From: Beroe ovata
Lineage: Eukaryota; Ctenophora; Nuda; Beroida; Beroidae
DNA: 12,736 nt
Direction: 5' to 3'
NCBI GenBank assembly: GCA_946803715.1
Contig: CAMPET010000054.1
Location: forward strand, 336,813 to 349,548
Below are positions 1-7,913 of the stretch, one piece after another (position 1 is the first letter of the stretch; each line of letters opens with the position of its first letter). The translations under genes and the position numbers were made by a program. The notes beneath the pieces were generated by a model. That model did no database searches. It saw only the letters and a program-made list of their open reading frames with translations, and was not told the origin of the DNA.

Positions 1-116
1 TCAATCTTGGTAACAGAGTCATCATATTTTTTCATGTGAAACTAAAAGAATTTACACGTTTTTGCCTCAAAATATGCAATCCAATCACACCTCATAGTTT
101 CATTTATTTAAACAAA

Positions 117-385
117 ACAAAGCAGGGGTCTGGGAGCGCAGCCCCCAGAAGCCAGAGATTTTGTACCTTAGTTATGATTGAGCCTCAAAGATAAACTTTT
201 GACCAGAGGTAATTCTTAAGAGTCCAGAATCCCATTTCCCAGAAGATACATCATTGTTGCTTTGAAATTTTAAGCATCTGCAAAATCGCAATCCTATTTT
301 CACTGATTAACTTATTGTAGGCAGAGTTGAGAAAATGAAAACAGGGGTCTGGGGGGCATAGACCTCAGAAACCACATAGTTTTTT
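117..385 (+). repeat. Two copies of a short GGGGTCTGGG hairpin repeat
   Basis: Two same-strand copies of one motif lie about 215 bp apart. The first (about 121-155) reads AGGGGTCTGGGAGCGCAGCC followed by a CCCAGAAGCC tail. The second (about 340-377) starts ACAGGGGTCTGGGGGGCAT and ends in CCTCAGAAACCA. In the first, CTGGG and CCCAG can pair around a GCGCAG centre. Both are preceded by an A-rich stretch. They look like fragments of a dispersed repeat; no coding potential is seen. The rest of 1-420 is AT-rich with nothing recognisable. Confidence 0.5.
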
Positions 386-420
386 ATTGAAGATTTTGAA
401 GTTTGTTCTATCTTGTGGAC

Positions 421-801
421 CTAGTTTATAAAACCAATCCTGATCCCCATGGGGTTATCAATGTTTAGTCCAAAAGGTTGTATACTCCTAAATTTCCTAT
501 TAATATCTAACTCAGCAGCGCTCAGCTCTGATTGTGGCACATGCTTGACTACCCAAATCTTATAACAATATATAAATGGTAATTCATGCGTTAAACTGTG
601 ATAAAATAAAATCTGAAAATCCGAAATTTCTTCTCCCTCAAACACTCTACAATTCCTATGTACAGGTTGATCTGTCTTACCAACATGGCCTAAATTACAA
701 ACTGTACACTGGAAATAATAAATAATGTTTTTACTCCTACAATCCCCACCATTACAATGCATCTCAATACCGTTGATCACAACCACTCCCTTCTTTATCA
801 A
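421..801 (-). pseudogene. GIY-YIG nuclease domain remnant, probably from a retroelement
   Basis: A 126-codon open stretch on the minus strand. Near residues 21-42 it reads CRSKNIIYYFQCTVCNLGHVG, with a Cys pair (C-x2-C) and a GHVGKT stretch at the place where GIY-YIG domains of eukaryotic retroelements (Penelope-like and related) usually carry YVGxT. Towards the end it has AELDINRKFRSIQPFGLN; an acidic residue followed by PFGLN is typical of the C-terminal end of such domains. The middle, where an Arg and a His are expected, is poorly conserved. No reverse-transcriptase sequence is seen upstream; instead there is GC-rich repeat DNA. I infer a detached, decayed tail of a mobile element. The family assignment rests on motif memory, so confidence is moderate. 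Confidence 0.5.
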
Positions 802-819
802 AAACCTGTCATAGTGTTT

Positions 820-1310
820 TTGTGTTGCCGGATGTCATATATTTGTCCACTGTTTCTCGCGCGCGAGCTAAACATCCGCGGCGCAGCAACTTTGAGCATG
901 CATTTCCGCGATGCGAGACCCAAATTGTCAATTATTACCTGACCTGCTTCTCGCGCGCGGCGCATGAAACTTAATCTTATTCTCATGTCTGTGCACACGT
1001 TGCGCGCCCCTGTTCTACTCAGTGAACTGAAAAGTCGTAGAAACCACGGAGACGCGCAGCGCGCGCGGAGTATTTGGGTCACGCAGCGCGGGAACACTCT
1101 CAGACGCAAGCGGCTGCCGCGCCTCAGCTTGGCATGGCATGATCGCGATCGCCCGACGCGACAAAATAACATGCGGCGACAAATTACCAAGTAAATTTGT
1201 CAGATGTTACCTTACCTGTTTCTCGCGCGGTGCGCGCGAGAAACACAGGCCAGATAAAATCTGACAAGAGTAAATAAGAGTGAAGAGGCGCGCAACGTGT
1301 GCACTTGAGC
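820..1310. repeat. GC-rich CGCG-palindrome repeat cluster
   Basis: A GC- and CpG-rich island in otherwise AT-rich DNA. The core CTGTTTCTCGCGCG recurs in one orientation near 848, 947 (as CTGCTTCTCGCGCG) and 1218, and inverted near 1235. An exact 18-bp inverted repeat (GTGCACACGTTGCGCGCC) joins 991-1008 to 1287-1304. The stretch at 824-865 (TGCCGGATGTC, then ATTTGTCC, CTGTTTCTCGCGCG) matches in reverse orientation the repeat units at 10653-10820, so both ends of the window share this family. Open frames on both strands here are by-products of the CG-rich palindromes and have no recognisable protein. Confidence 0.75.
1197..1268. mobile_element. Palindromic MITE-like hairpin
   Basis: About 71 bp that folds on itself. 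The left arm begins TTGTCAGAT and runs into CTGTTTCTCGCGC; the right arm is GCGCGAGAAACACAG and ends AATCTGACAA. The inner GTTTCTCGCGC / GCGCGAGAAAC arms pair perfectly and the outer TTGTCAGA / TCTGACAA arms also pair, with mismatches between. AGTAAAT lies directly before (1190-1196) and again at 1269-1275, which could be a 7-bp target-site duplication with one extra G. The related unit near 10640 also carries a GTAAA string in this place, so the flank may instead belong to the repeat unit. Confidence 0.55.
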
Positions 1311-1342
1311 GTACGTACATACTCATACTGCAGTACTGTCAG

Positions 1343-1404
1343 ATCACACAGTCAGATCACACAGTCATGACTGATCACACAGTCAGATCACACAGTCATG
1401 ACTG
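1343..1404 (+). repeat. 31-bp perfect tandem duplication
   Basis: Two exact head-to-tail copies of a 31-bp unit, 1343-1373 and 1374-1404, beginning ATCACACAGTCAG and ending CATGACTG. Each unit contains two copies of ATCACACAGTCA, so the pattern is a nested minisatellite. Exact identity suggests recent duplication. Confidence 0.9.
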
Positions 1405-1486
1405 ATGCAGATGCCGCATCATGGCATGGTTATTATGGAGGCGCGTTGCCGCCTAGAGAAAGCGCAAGCGATGCAATGTCTTATTC

Positions 1487-1540
1487 ATGAAAATGAAATG
1501 TGAAATGTGCATATATGCACATTTCACATTTCATTTTCAT
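1487..1540. repeat. Perfect 54-bp palindrome
   Basis: Two 27-nt arms meet with no spacer. The left arm (1487-1513) starts ATGAAAATGAAATG and ends GTGCATA; the right arm (1514-1540) starts TATGCAC and ends CATTTTCAT. Every base pairs, and symmetry stops at 1486/1541 (C against T). It could extrude as a cruciform or, if transcribed, form a long hairpin. Confidence 0.97.
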
Positions 1541-1665
1541 TTAGGTCTCCACTCTCCAAGACTAAGATACTGGATACTAGGAGATACTAAGACACTAAAC
1601 CATGATCTGATGTCTGAGCACTAAATCAAAATGTAAAAGTAGAAGTTAAACTTAAAGGGTTTAGT

Positions 1666-1934
1666 ATTGCCTGGCGATGCTGAGCCCAGCTGCAAACTGA
1701 CGCAATTCTATCTCGCGCGTGAGAAACACTAACAGTAACAGTAACACTAACACAGAGGTCAGATTAAGATAAAATTGATAACAGAAATCTGATCTGGCAT
1801 GAGAATGAGATCTCTGCAACGGGTATAGGACTGTAGGTCGGNCAGTGTATATTTTGGCTGTCGATGATAGCCCCTGTCGAGTGTCGAGAATTAAATTTCG
1901 CTCGCGTCTGCTGGGCCTAGCATCGCCAGGCGAT
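1666..1934. mobile_element. Inverted-repeat element of about 270 bp (MITE-like)
   Basis: The left end (1670-1690) is CCTGGCGATGCT-GA-GCCCAGC. The right end (1910-1930), on the opposite strand, is CCTGGCGATGCT-AG-GCCCAGC: 19 of 21 positions agree. The right end also contains a 15-bp palindrome CATCGCCAGGCGATG (1921-1935). The interior has a TCTCGCGCGTGAGA palindrome (about 1710-1723) like that of the neighbouring CGCG family, and 1861-1880 matches 11345-11364 inverted at 19 of 20 bases. A related end, ATTGCCTGGTGATGCTAGG, stands alone at 10114-10132. No transposase is encoded. One base (n, 1842) is undetermined. Confidence 0.65.
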
Positions 1935-2549
1935 GTACATGGTACTATCATACCCATAATTAAACATGGTATCAATGTTGTGGATATGAGTTCATGTTAC
2001 ACTTACACAATTAACAGTCACCAAACACGTTGTCTCACACATTGTACTTGTAGTATTGTAGTTGCACCATCCAATGCAATTGCATCGGATTACCAATTCC
2101 AAACATCCCTGATTAATTCAATTGCGTGTTTACTTTACAATTTGGACATGATGTTGAGTGTCATGTTGTCCTTATGATAATTGATTTAATCTAATTAGTG
2201 GATCGTATGTCAGTGCCAGCTATACATGACCTAATGATGCAAGAGTTCCCATATTTCTACAGTGCTAACCATATTCCCCTCTTCAATTAGAAAGTACCTT
2301 TTGTATTTCAGTGATCTTCGTTGTCTGTGTTTTCACTTTCAGTGTGTGTCATGAATCATGATGGCTATGATTGACGAACGACTTTTCATAATGCCAAATA
2401 ACATTCCCCAAGAAATGTGACAACTTTGGACAGATCGGGACAGATACATGTTTGTCTCGATTCCTGTCAAGGATCAGGGAACAAAAGAAGACACTATATT
2501 TTACCAAGAAAACCGGTTTCTGGGGCCTTGGTTTTCTTATAGTCAAAAC
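1935..2549 (+). other. Gene-free stretch and presumed 5' region of the GT31 gene
   Basis: No protein-like or RNA-like sequence is recognisable up to about 2447. A 12-bp palindrome ATGCAATTGCAT lies at 2074-2085. From 2448 to 2549 a frame continuous with the GT31 start is open, with an in-frame upstream ATG at 2448. The transcription start cannot be placed. Confidence 0.4.
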
Positions 2550-4535
2550 ATGACCGTTTCACGGATGATATGGATTCTTGTTGCTATCCTATTTGCCACC
2601 TCTCTTATCGTATTTCACATGAAACAGGTCAGTGCCGCGAATTTGAAAATAGAACTAGAATAGAGTTTCTTGCATCTGGAATAATGATGCGATTTGCGAA
2701 TTATCTTGAAGTTCTGAGTTGGAAAATACCCCTATCCAGATAGGGAAACATGTGTGCGAGCAGCTGTCAGTACTGAGTCTAGACGCAGATGAGAATAGAA
2801 TTCAGTTTCAGGAGGCATTCCTTGACATGAGAACAGTAGAGGACAAGATAAATACGGAGATACTGATTCTCATTATCACAGGTATCATGATGTAGGGGGT
2901 GAAGGAACAAATGCAAAACTGCCCTATCGGATAAACAGAAACAGTCCAGTTTAACGTATTTATATTTGACATTTTTAGATCGGTGTCATTCAGTTTGAGT
3001 TAGATAGCAAGATAATTGCAGTTTGAATATTCTTATTTTAATAGAAAACCTGAATCTCGCTCAACCCTGACATTGACAACACTTTCACCACTGAATTATC
3101 CACTCAGCACCCAATAACAGGGAATTCCGAGATCAGTTGAGGAGCGAGAGTTATCTCACGCACCCGTGGCGGTTCACGTACAAGCCCCACTTCAACGTGA
3201 GGTACTCGTTCGTGTGCGGGTACTCCACGGACCCAGAACTAGAGGGGAAGTTGAGGGCGGAGGCGGAAGAGTTGGGGGATGTGCTCATCGGTGACTATGA
3301 GGATACGTACGAGAATCTGGTCTACAAGACCATCTGGTTGCTTAGGTATGCGAGTAAAATAGGGGTACCGGGATTTGGATCCTCAAACCTCTTCAGAAAT
3401 AATGATCGCTCAGTCAATCAAGCCGCACAAGATATCTCAATGACTCTGAACGTTTCCAGCATAACAGAATATGTCATTATGACAGGTATGCAGTGGAAAG
3501 GTATACATTTGATTTTGTGATGAAAGTCGATGATGACACGTTTATAAACAGCAAGCTGCTCTTCGACTACCTCTACAAGTACATGAAACCAAAGTACAAC
3601 GACAAGAAGATTGGATACTATGGAGGTACGGTCGGAGGAACTGAGTAGAAAAAGCATGGTCATATTTTGGGATTAAGTCACTGGCTTTTACAATAGATTG
3701 GTCCTGATCATATCCAAATATTTTTGGATGGCTTGTACAATGTACATTCGAAAGTGGGCAACATGATCATTGTCTTGGTTATATTCCCCTATATCACAAG
3801 ATCCTATTTCACTCCCTGTTTCTACTGCACGCTCCCTGTTTCAGGCATGATCCGGCACGGTCCCCGAGAAGTGCTCAGGGAGGGCCAGTGGGGAGTGAGG
3901 AGATGGGAGTTTGGGGCTGACATGCTCCCTCCCTACCATGTGGGGGGTGCTTATATCCTCAACTATAGGTGAGCCGGGGGAAGTTACTGCTGGGTACGGG
4001 CGGAATTACAGTTTGACAATATTAGCAGTAGATGAGGGTGCTGATAGGGGTTCCAAGTGATTTATCCACAGTGATAATTTCCCACAGGGCGGCAACACAG
4101 GTGATAGATGTCAACATAAAGAACTTTATGGTGGCATTCAGGATAGAAGACGCCTATGTCGGAGCGTTAGCAGACAGGGTGAACATAATTCCACGGGATA
4201 TCCCTAAAACATACAGCAAACAATACGACAGGTAATCATAGGGAAAATTGTCGAAAGAAACTCCTCCTTGACCGAAATATAAAACCCTTGCCGTCAAAAC
4301 TTTCTGGCATGGCACCACAAAAATCAAAATCCCACGAATCTTTGACAAAAATTAACCCTTTCACACGTATTTCAGGTATTGTGGTGACAAATCGGCTAAG
4401 ATATTCCACAGAGTTGCACCCTCATTCCAAGTTAAGATGATTCACAACTGGACAACACACGGGTACTACTGTCAAGTTACCAAGTCACTGGAGCAGATCA
4501 TTGCAGAAGGCGAGGAGCTACTCAGGAAATACTGA
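2550..4535 (+). CDS. GT31 beta-1,3-galactosyltransferase-like protein, seven exons
   Basis: Predicted Golgi type II membrane enzyme that transfers a sugar from a UDP-sugar onto a glycan. Exons: 2550-2627, 2740-2881, 3108-3345, 3486-3625, 3845-3968, 4088-4231, 4376-4535. All introns are GT-AG and phases fit, giving 341 aa. Residues about 6-22 form a membrane anchor (RMIWILVAILFATSLIVF) after a short cytoplasmic tail. Next come the family's N-terminal region (ILIITAPNNREFRDQLR), the metal/UDP-binding KVDDDTF (D168-D170), PPYHVGGAYIL and EDAYVG (E261-D262), matching the conserved ED-x2-G motif. The start at 2550 has A at -3; an in-frame ATG at 2448 would add 34 residues. An alternative exon 2 acceptor, also in phase, would start it at 2719 (+7 residues). 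The acceptor sugar and subfamily (B3GALT or B3GNT) cannot be decided. The family assignment is firm; the first two exons are less certain. Confidence 0.85.
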
Positions 4536-4575
4536 TAGTGACAGAGGATAGTGACAGAGGATAGTGACAGAGGAT
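4533..4575 (+). repeat. 13-bp tandem repeat at the GT31 stop codon
   Basis: Three exact copies of GATAGTGACAGAG run 4534-4546, 4547-4559 and 4560-4572, followed by GAT. The first overlaps the stop codon, so reading continues TGA TAG TGA (4533-4541): three consecutive in-frame stops. The array lies at the start of the 3' UTR. Confidence 0.9.
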
Positions 4576-4681
4576 GCGTTACACAGCTGTTCACACCAGA
4601 ATATCCCAGTGAATTATAGACGAACTATAGTGTTTTCTCATGTAATGGTGTGGCAATATAATCCTGTATTTATGTCGGTTC

Positions 4682-4687
4682 ATTAAA
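4682..4687 (+). terminator. Candidate poly(A) signal of the GT31 gene
   Basis: ATTAAA, the common variant of AATAAA, lies about 147 nt past the stop codon. I saw no better signal between the two converging genes on this strand. Cleavage would be expected near 4700-4715. Confidence 0.45.
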
Positions 4688-4725
4688 ATTGTGCTACTTT
4701 GGAATAACTTAAAAGAAGATGCTGC

Positions 4726-4731
4726 TTTATT
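4726..4731 (-). terminator. Candidate poly(A) signal of DERL1
   Basis: TTTATT on the plus strand is AATAAA on the minus strand, about 186 nt past the Derlin-1 stop. Cleavage 10-30 nt further would fall near 4700-4715, the same place as predicted for the converging GT31 transcript. Confidence 0.5.
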
Positions 4732-4916
4732 AACCATTTATCCGATGTCAATGAAATATGTTGTCTTTTAAAAACTTTTTAACCACCTCACCAATACTTT
4801 GAAATTTTTTGAAAACACAATAGTCAAGGATGGCAAAGTGAGCACATACTGTCATTTAGTACCCACTAGTTGATATATCTGTCCGATTAAACCCATTTCC
4901 TCACTTCAGCTACTTC

Positions 4917-6406
4917 TCAGTCGCCACCAAGTCTGTGGCCAGCCCCACCCCACGCTTGTCGGCCCTCCTGAGGGGCAGGCTGCCTGGAGGCTGGGGCCTG
5001 TCCGAACCCGCTCACTCCACCAGCTCGATTAGGGAAATATTTGTACCTGGAGAAGTACAGTTAGCTTCACCAGCTTTTCCATTCTGTAGTACCAGTTTAA
5101 CGGAGCAGTATATTGAGAGTGTTCATACTCACAAGATTTGAGGTGTGTTGAGGAACGAAGCACCTCCAAAGTCGATGGGATACTTATACTTGAGGAAGAA
5201 GAACAGATGACCGACAAATATGCCCAGTAGCTCCATTATTCCACTGAAATAGGTATGTCATGGTCAGCAACGGGACACGTTGATCAAATGCGATCATCAA
5301 AAGTAATTTCGACGCCGCGCACACAGCCCATGCCACATATCACAGCATTGTCACCGCGCGTTACGCAAAATACAGAATTTGCCACTGAGCACGTACGGTT
5401 ACGAAACATCTACTCGCAATCATGATAGGACTCACTTTCCACCTAGCAGAACATTGAAAGCAGCAAGAGCCCAAGGCAGGTACATGGCTTTGAACTGTGT
5501 TCCGAACCAGAATTGTACAATAGTGTCGTGATTGACCTGACACCAAACATACAACACTGATATTACCAGGGGCATTCCCACCACCTGAAATTGTGATAGT
5601 GTTTCAACTTGGGTCAACTGAAACTGGGCATAACATGAAGTTGCGATTTGTTATCCCCGCTATATCAATCCCTCCGTCCGGAAGCAATGACTTACTTTGA
5701 GAGGTATGATAAAACCAAGGATCAGGAGTACGAGCCAGTTGAAAATGAGCAGGAAGAAGTAATCGGCCGGTTTACCATCATAAACTCCTGGATGAAATTT
5801 ATAAGACCAATCAATTATCAGTGAGATTGTTTCATCTGTAACCATGGGTATACAGAGTGTGATTCCTAAATACCAAACTCGGTAATTCCTACTGGGTATT
5901 CGCGAAGTTCACTATTCCCGACATTGGGTATTCAGAAGTTGGGCATCCCATTCCCCAATATACTGAAAAGACACAACACTCACACTGAAACTCACCTGTT
6001 TCTAGGCGATTGGAGTAGCTGTATAAGAAGTACACATTGATAAGGAAGGGAAACCCAAGCTGACCCATGAAGAAAACACATCCAAACATCCTCCAAAACT
6101 GAAAAATTTGAACATGCCAAATGATTTTTCACTATTCATAATTTCACTCCAAACTACGATTAACAACATCTAACTGATCGGAGATTCAGCTGACTGATCG
6201 CAACAAATCAATTATTTGCCAAATGATGATGATGGTATAAATCAAACCTGAAACTTGTAGGCTACAAGGTTCCATGATAGGAGCATGTGGTGAACCGGTA
6301 GGATGCCAAAGTTACCGCCAAGAGTGCAGACCATGGTCAACGTGAACCACCATTTAGTGAAGAATGGTATACTGTTGTACCACTGACCAATATCAGTTTC
6401 TGCCAT
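4917..6406 (-). CDS. DERL1: Derlin-1, six exons, complete
   Basis: ER multi-pass rhomboid pseudoprotease that helps move misfolded proteins out of the ER to the p97/VCP ATPase (ERAD). Exons in coding order: 6406-6248, 6098-5996, 5787-5696, 5584-5436, 5243-5133, 5046-4917. All introns are GT-AG, phases match, and the total is 247 aa against 251 in human. The N-terminus MAETDIGQWYNSIPFFTKWW resembles the family start. The Derlin WR motif is at W55-R56 (KFQFWRMFG). NVYFLYSYSNRLETG, KPADYFF, SVLYVWCQVN and FWFGTQFKAMYLPW follow the Derlin-1 order. The GxxxG motif is G175/G179 (LLGIFVGHLFFF). The last exon encodes GGVSGFGQAPAS and ends WGGAGHRLGGD, a SHP-type p97-binding box (W237-G245). There is no sign of decay. 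The gene is convergent with GT31 and divergent from the GPCR pseudogene. Confidence 0.96.
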
Positions 6407-6477
6407 ATTGCTATTGTATGCGTATTTGAAGTTAGTGAGTGAGTTTGCACAAGAACTTATTTCCCTTAATTCAATGC

Positions 6478-6490
6478 CTCGACGTGAGCG
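6478..6490 (-). promoter_or_regulatory. UPRE-like ACGTG site upstream of DERL1
   Basis: GACGTGAG at 6481-6488, preceded by TC, lies about 75 bp upstream of the Derlin-1 ATG. It contains the ACGTG core and resembles the XBP1-bound UPRE (TGACGTGG/A) at all but the first base. Derlins are known unfolded-protein-response targets. A single short site is weak evidence. Confidence 0.3.
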
Positions 6491-6523
6491 GATATAATTG
6501 TATGAAAGTCACGAGGTAGTCTA

Positions 6524-7330
6524 ATGGGCATAAGATTTGGATACTTTAGTAGAAGGTCAAAGAACAAGCTTAAAAGTCTTGCCACGGCTCATTGTAGATT
6601 CCTTAGAATTGATTCAATTAGTATAGTACTTGTCAGAAACATCGCTATCTGTGACATGGGATGTATTTTCTGGGAAGTGTTATCAACTTTGGCATCACTA
6701 TTGATGGAAAAGTGGCCCTTCAACACCGCTGCCTGTAACACTTTCCACTATTGCAGATTACCCTTCATATTCTCGAGTCTCCTTCTCATTTGCGGTCTCC
6801 ATATCAACAAGTTGCTGCACATAACTCTGCCACTGCAAGCAATTGGTAGGTCAAGAAAACCAGGTCAGTTATCAGTTTGGGAATGTGGGTACCTACTCTC
6901 AACGAAACTGCACTATCCCAAATTGCCATTGACCATACTGATGTTTCCTACAATGAAAAGGTTTTCCGGTGCAACGTTTGATATTCAGCTGAGATATGGC
7001 AGGTTTTGATCACGATCTTGGTCCTAGTACCCTGGTACCCAATGCATTGGTTATTCTTACCACGACTTCCTTGTTGGCAATGGCAAAAAAGTGACAGGAA
7101 GATTGAGAGTCAGTGGCGTAGTTACAACGGCTTATGTAGGTGCTGTCAATGTAATGGCTTTCATGCCCATGGTGTTTTATCTGTTGATCTCAGGATCTTC
7201 AAACGAGTTTTCTCAACAGATTAAACAATTTATTGACGACCACCTGATAGAAATTGCTTTCTTCCCACAGTCACTTAACTTTTTCTCAAATTCATTCGTT
7301 TACTACCTCTCAGTTTTAAAGCATTTGTAA
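6524..7330 (+). pseudogene. Rhodopsin-family GPCR pseudogene
   Basis: Pieces of a seven-helix receptor appear in the right order but in changing frames. 6524-6840: helix 2 to helix 3, with WPF and the helix-3 Cys (about 6734), then SSLLLICGLHINKLLHITLP; INK stands where E/DRY is expected. About 6870-6978: a loop-2 region in another frame with the partner Cys (VFRCNV, codon 6970-6972), closed by TGA at 6979-6981. 6982-7091: helix 5 (IWQVLITILVLVP, then ALVILTTTSLLAMAKK), broken by a GTACCCTG duplication (7027-7040). 7088-7330: helices 6 and 7 after a shift at an A6 run (7085-7090), ending FFSNSFVYYL, where NSxxY replaces NPxxY. Helix 1 is not seen and helix 4 is mostly gone. The ligand class is unknown. 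One frameshift could be a sequencing error; this many lesions indicate a pseudogene. Confidence 0.75.
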
Positions 7331-7913
7331 AGAAAACAGTGTCCAACTGTTTCCAGAAGTTCAGAATGGGATCGAATAGAAAGATTACTCATCGAAATAT
7401 TCAATTCCAGAATATGAGAACTAGAACACGGTAAATATCTCATTTGCTTTAGAGTGTGGAACTTAGATGATTAGGCAATTGTTAGTTGTTACCCCTTATT
7501 TAATTATCCCTAATATCTAAATTTTGATCCACTGATGCAATTCCTGAGAACATTGGTGGACTAAATTGTTTCAAGTAATCACATCACGTAGGTACCGAAT
7601 GAATATAATATGAATTCTCCTGAAGCATATTGCAATGTCATGGAACAAAATGCACATTCAAAATCAATCTACCATTTACAATGATATCACAGAATAAATT
7701 AAAAAGTTACAAATAACAATTGACAACACAAGATTGAATATTGTGAAAAAATCAACTGAAAGTTAGTACCCAACTGAGTGCAAGAGATACCCAAGAGATA
7801 GCATGTGATTTCTTGTATACAGCATAATCATTGCAATTATAGTAGAATCATTGGATTCAGATCAGTGAAATTTGTTGAGTCATCAGTCCAAAAGTCGAAA
7901 CTCTGACTAGTAA
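7331..7913 (-). other. Intergenic stretch including the presumed HSPA13 3' UTR
   Basis: AT-rich, with no protein-like or RNA-like sequence. On the minus strand, about 410 nt past the HSPA13 stop, ATTAAA occurs (plus-strand TTTAAT, 7499-7504), the best poly(A) signal candidate seen. A plus-strand AATAAA at 7693-7698 has no intact gene before it. Confidence 0.4.
7499..7504 (-). terminator. Candidate poly(A) signal of HSPA13
   Basis: ATTAAA on the minus strand, in an AT-rich context about 410 nt downstream of the stop codon. No canonical AATAAA on this strand was found closer to the gene. Confidence 0.3.

Noticed and set aside
798-1194. Overlapping open frames of 130 and 76 codons on opposite strands
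   Set aside because: They run through CG-rich palindromic repeat DNA, are rich in Arg and Cys, and show no domain; symmetry of the repeats explains both.
1343-1404. CRISPR-like array
   Set aside because: The units are contiguous head-to-tail duplications with no unique spacers, in a eukaryotic setting.
1845-2177. 110-codon plus-strand frame
   Set aside because: It starts inside the inverted-repeat element, crosses its right end and resembles no protein family.
7085-7094. A6 run as a programmed frameshift in a live GPCR gene
   Set aside because: Other lesions in the same locus (in-frame TGA, 8-bp duplication, missing helices) make a functional frameshift unlikely.
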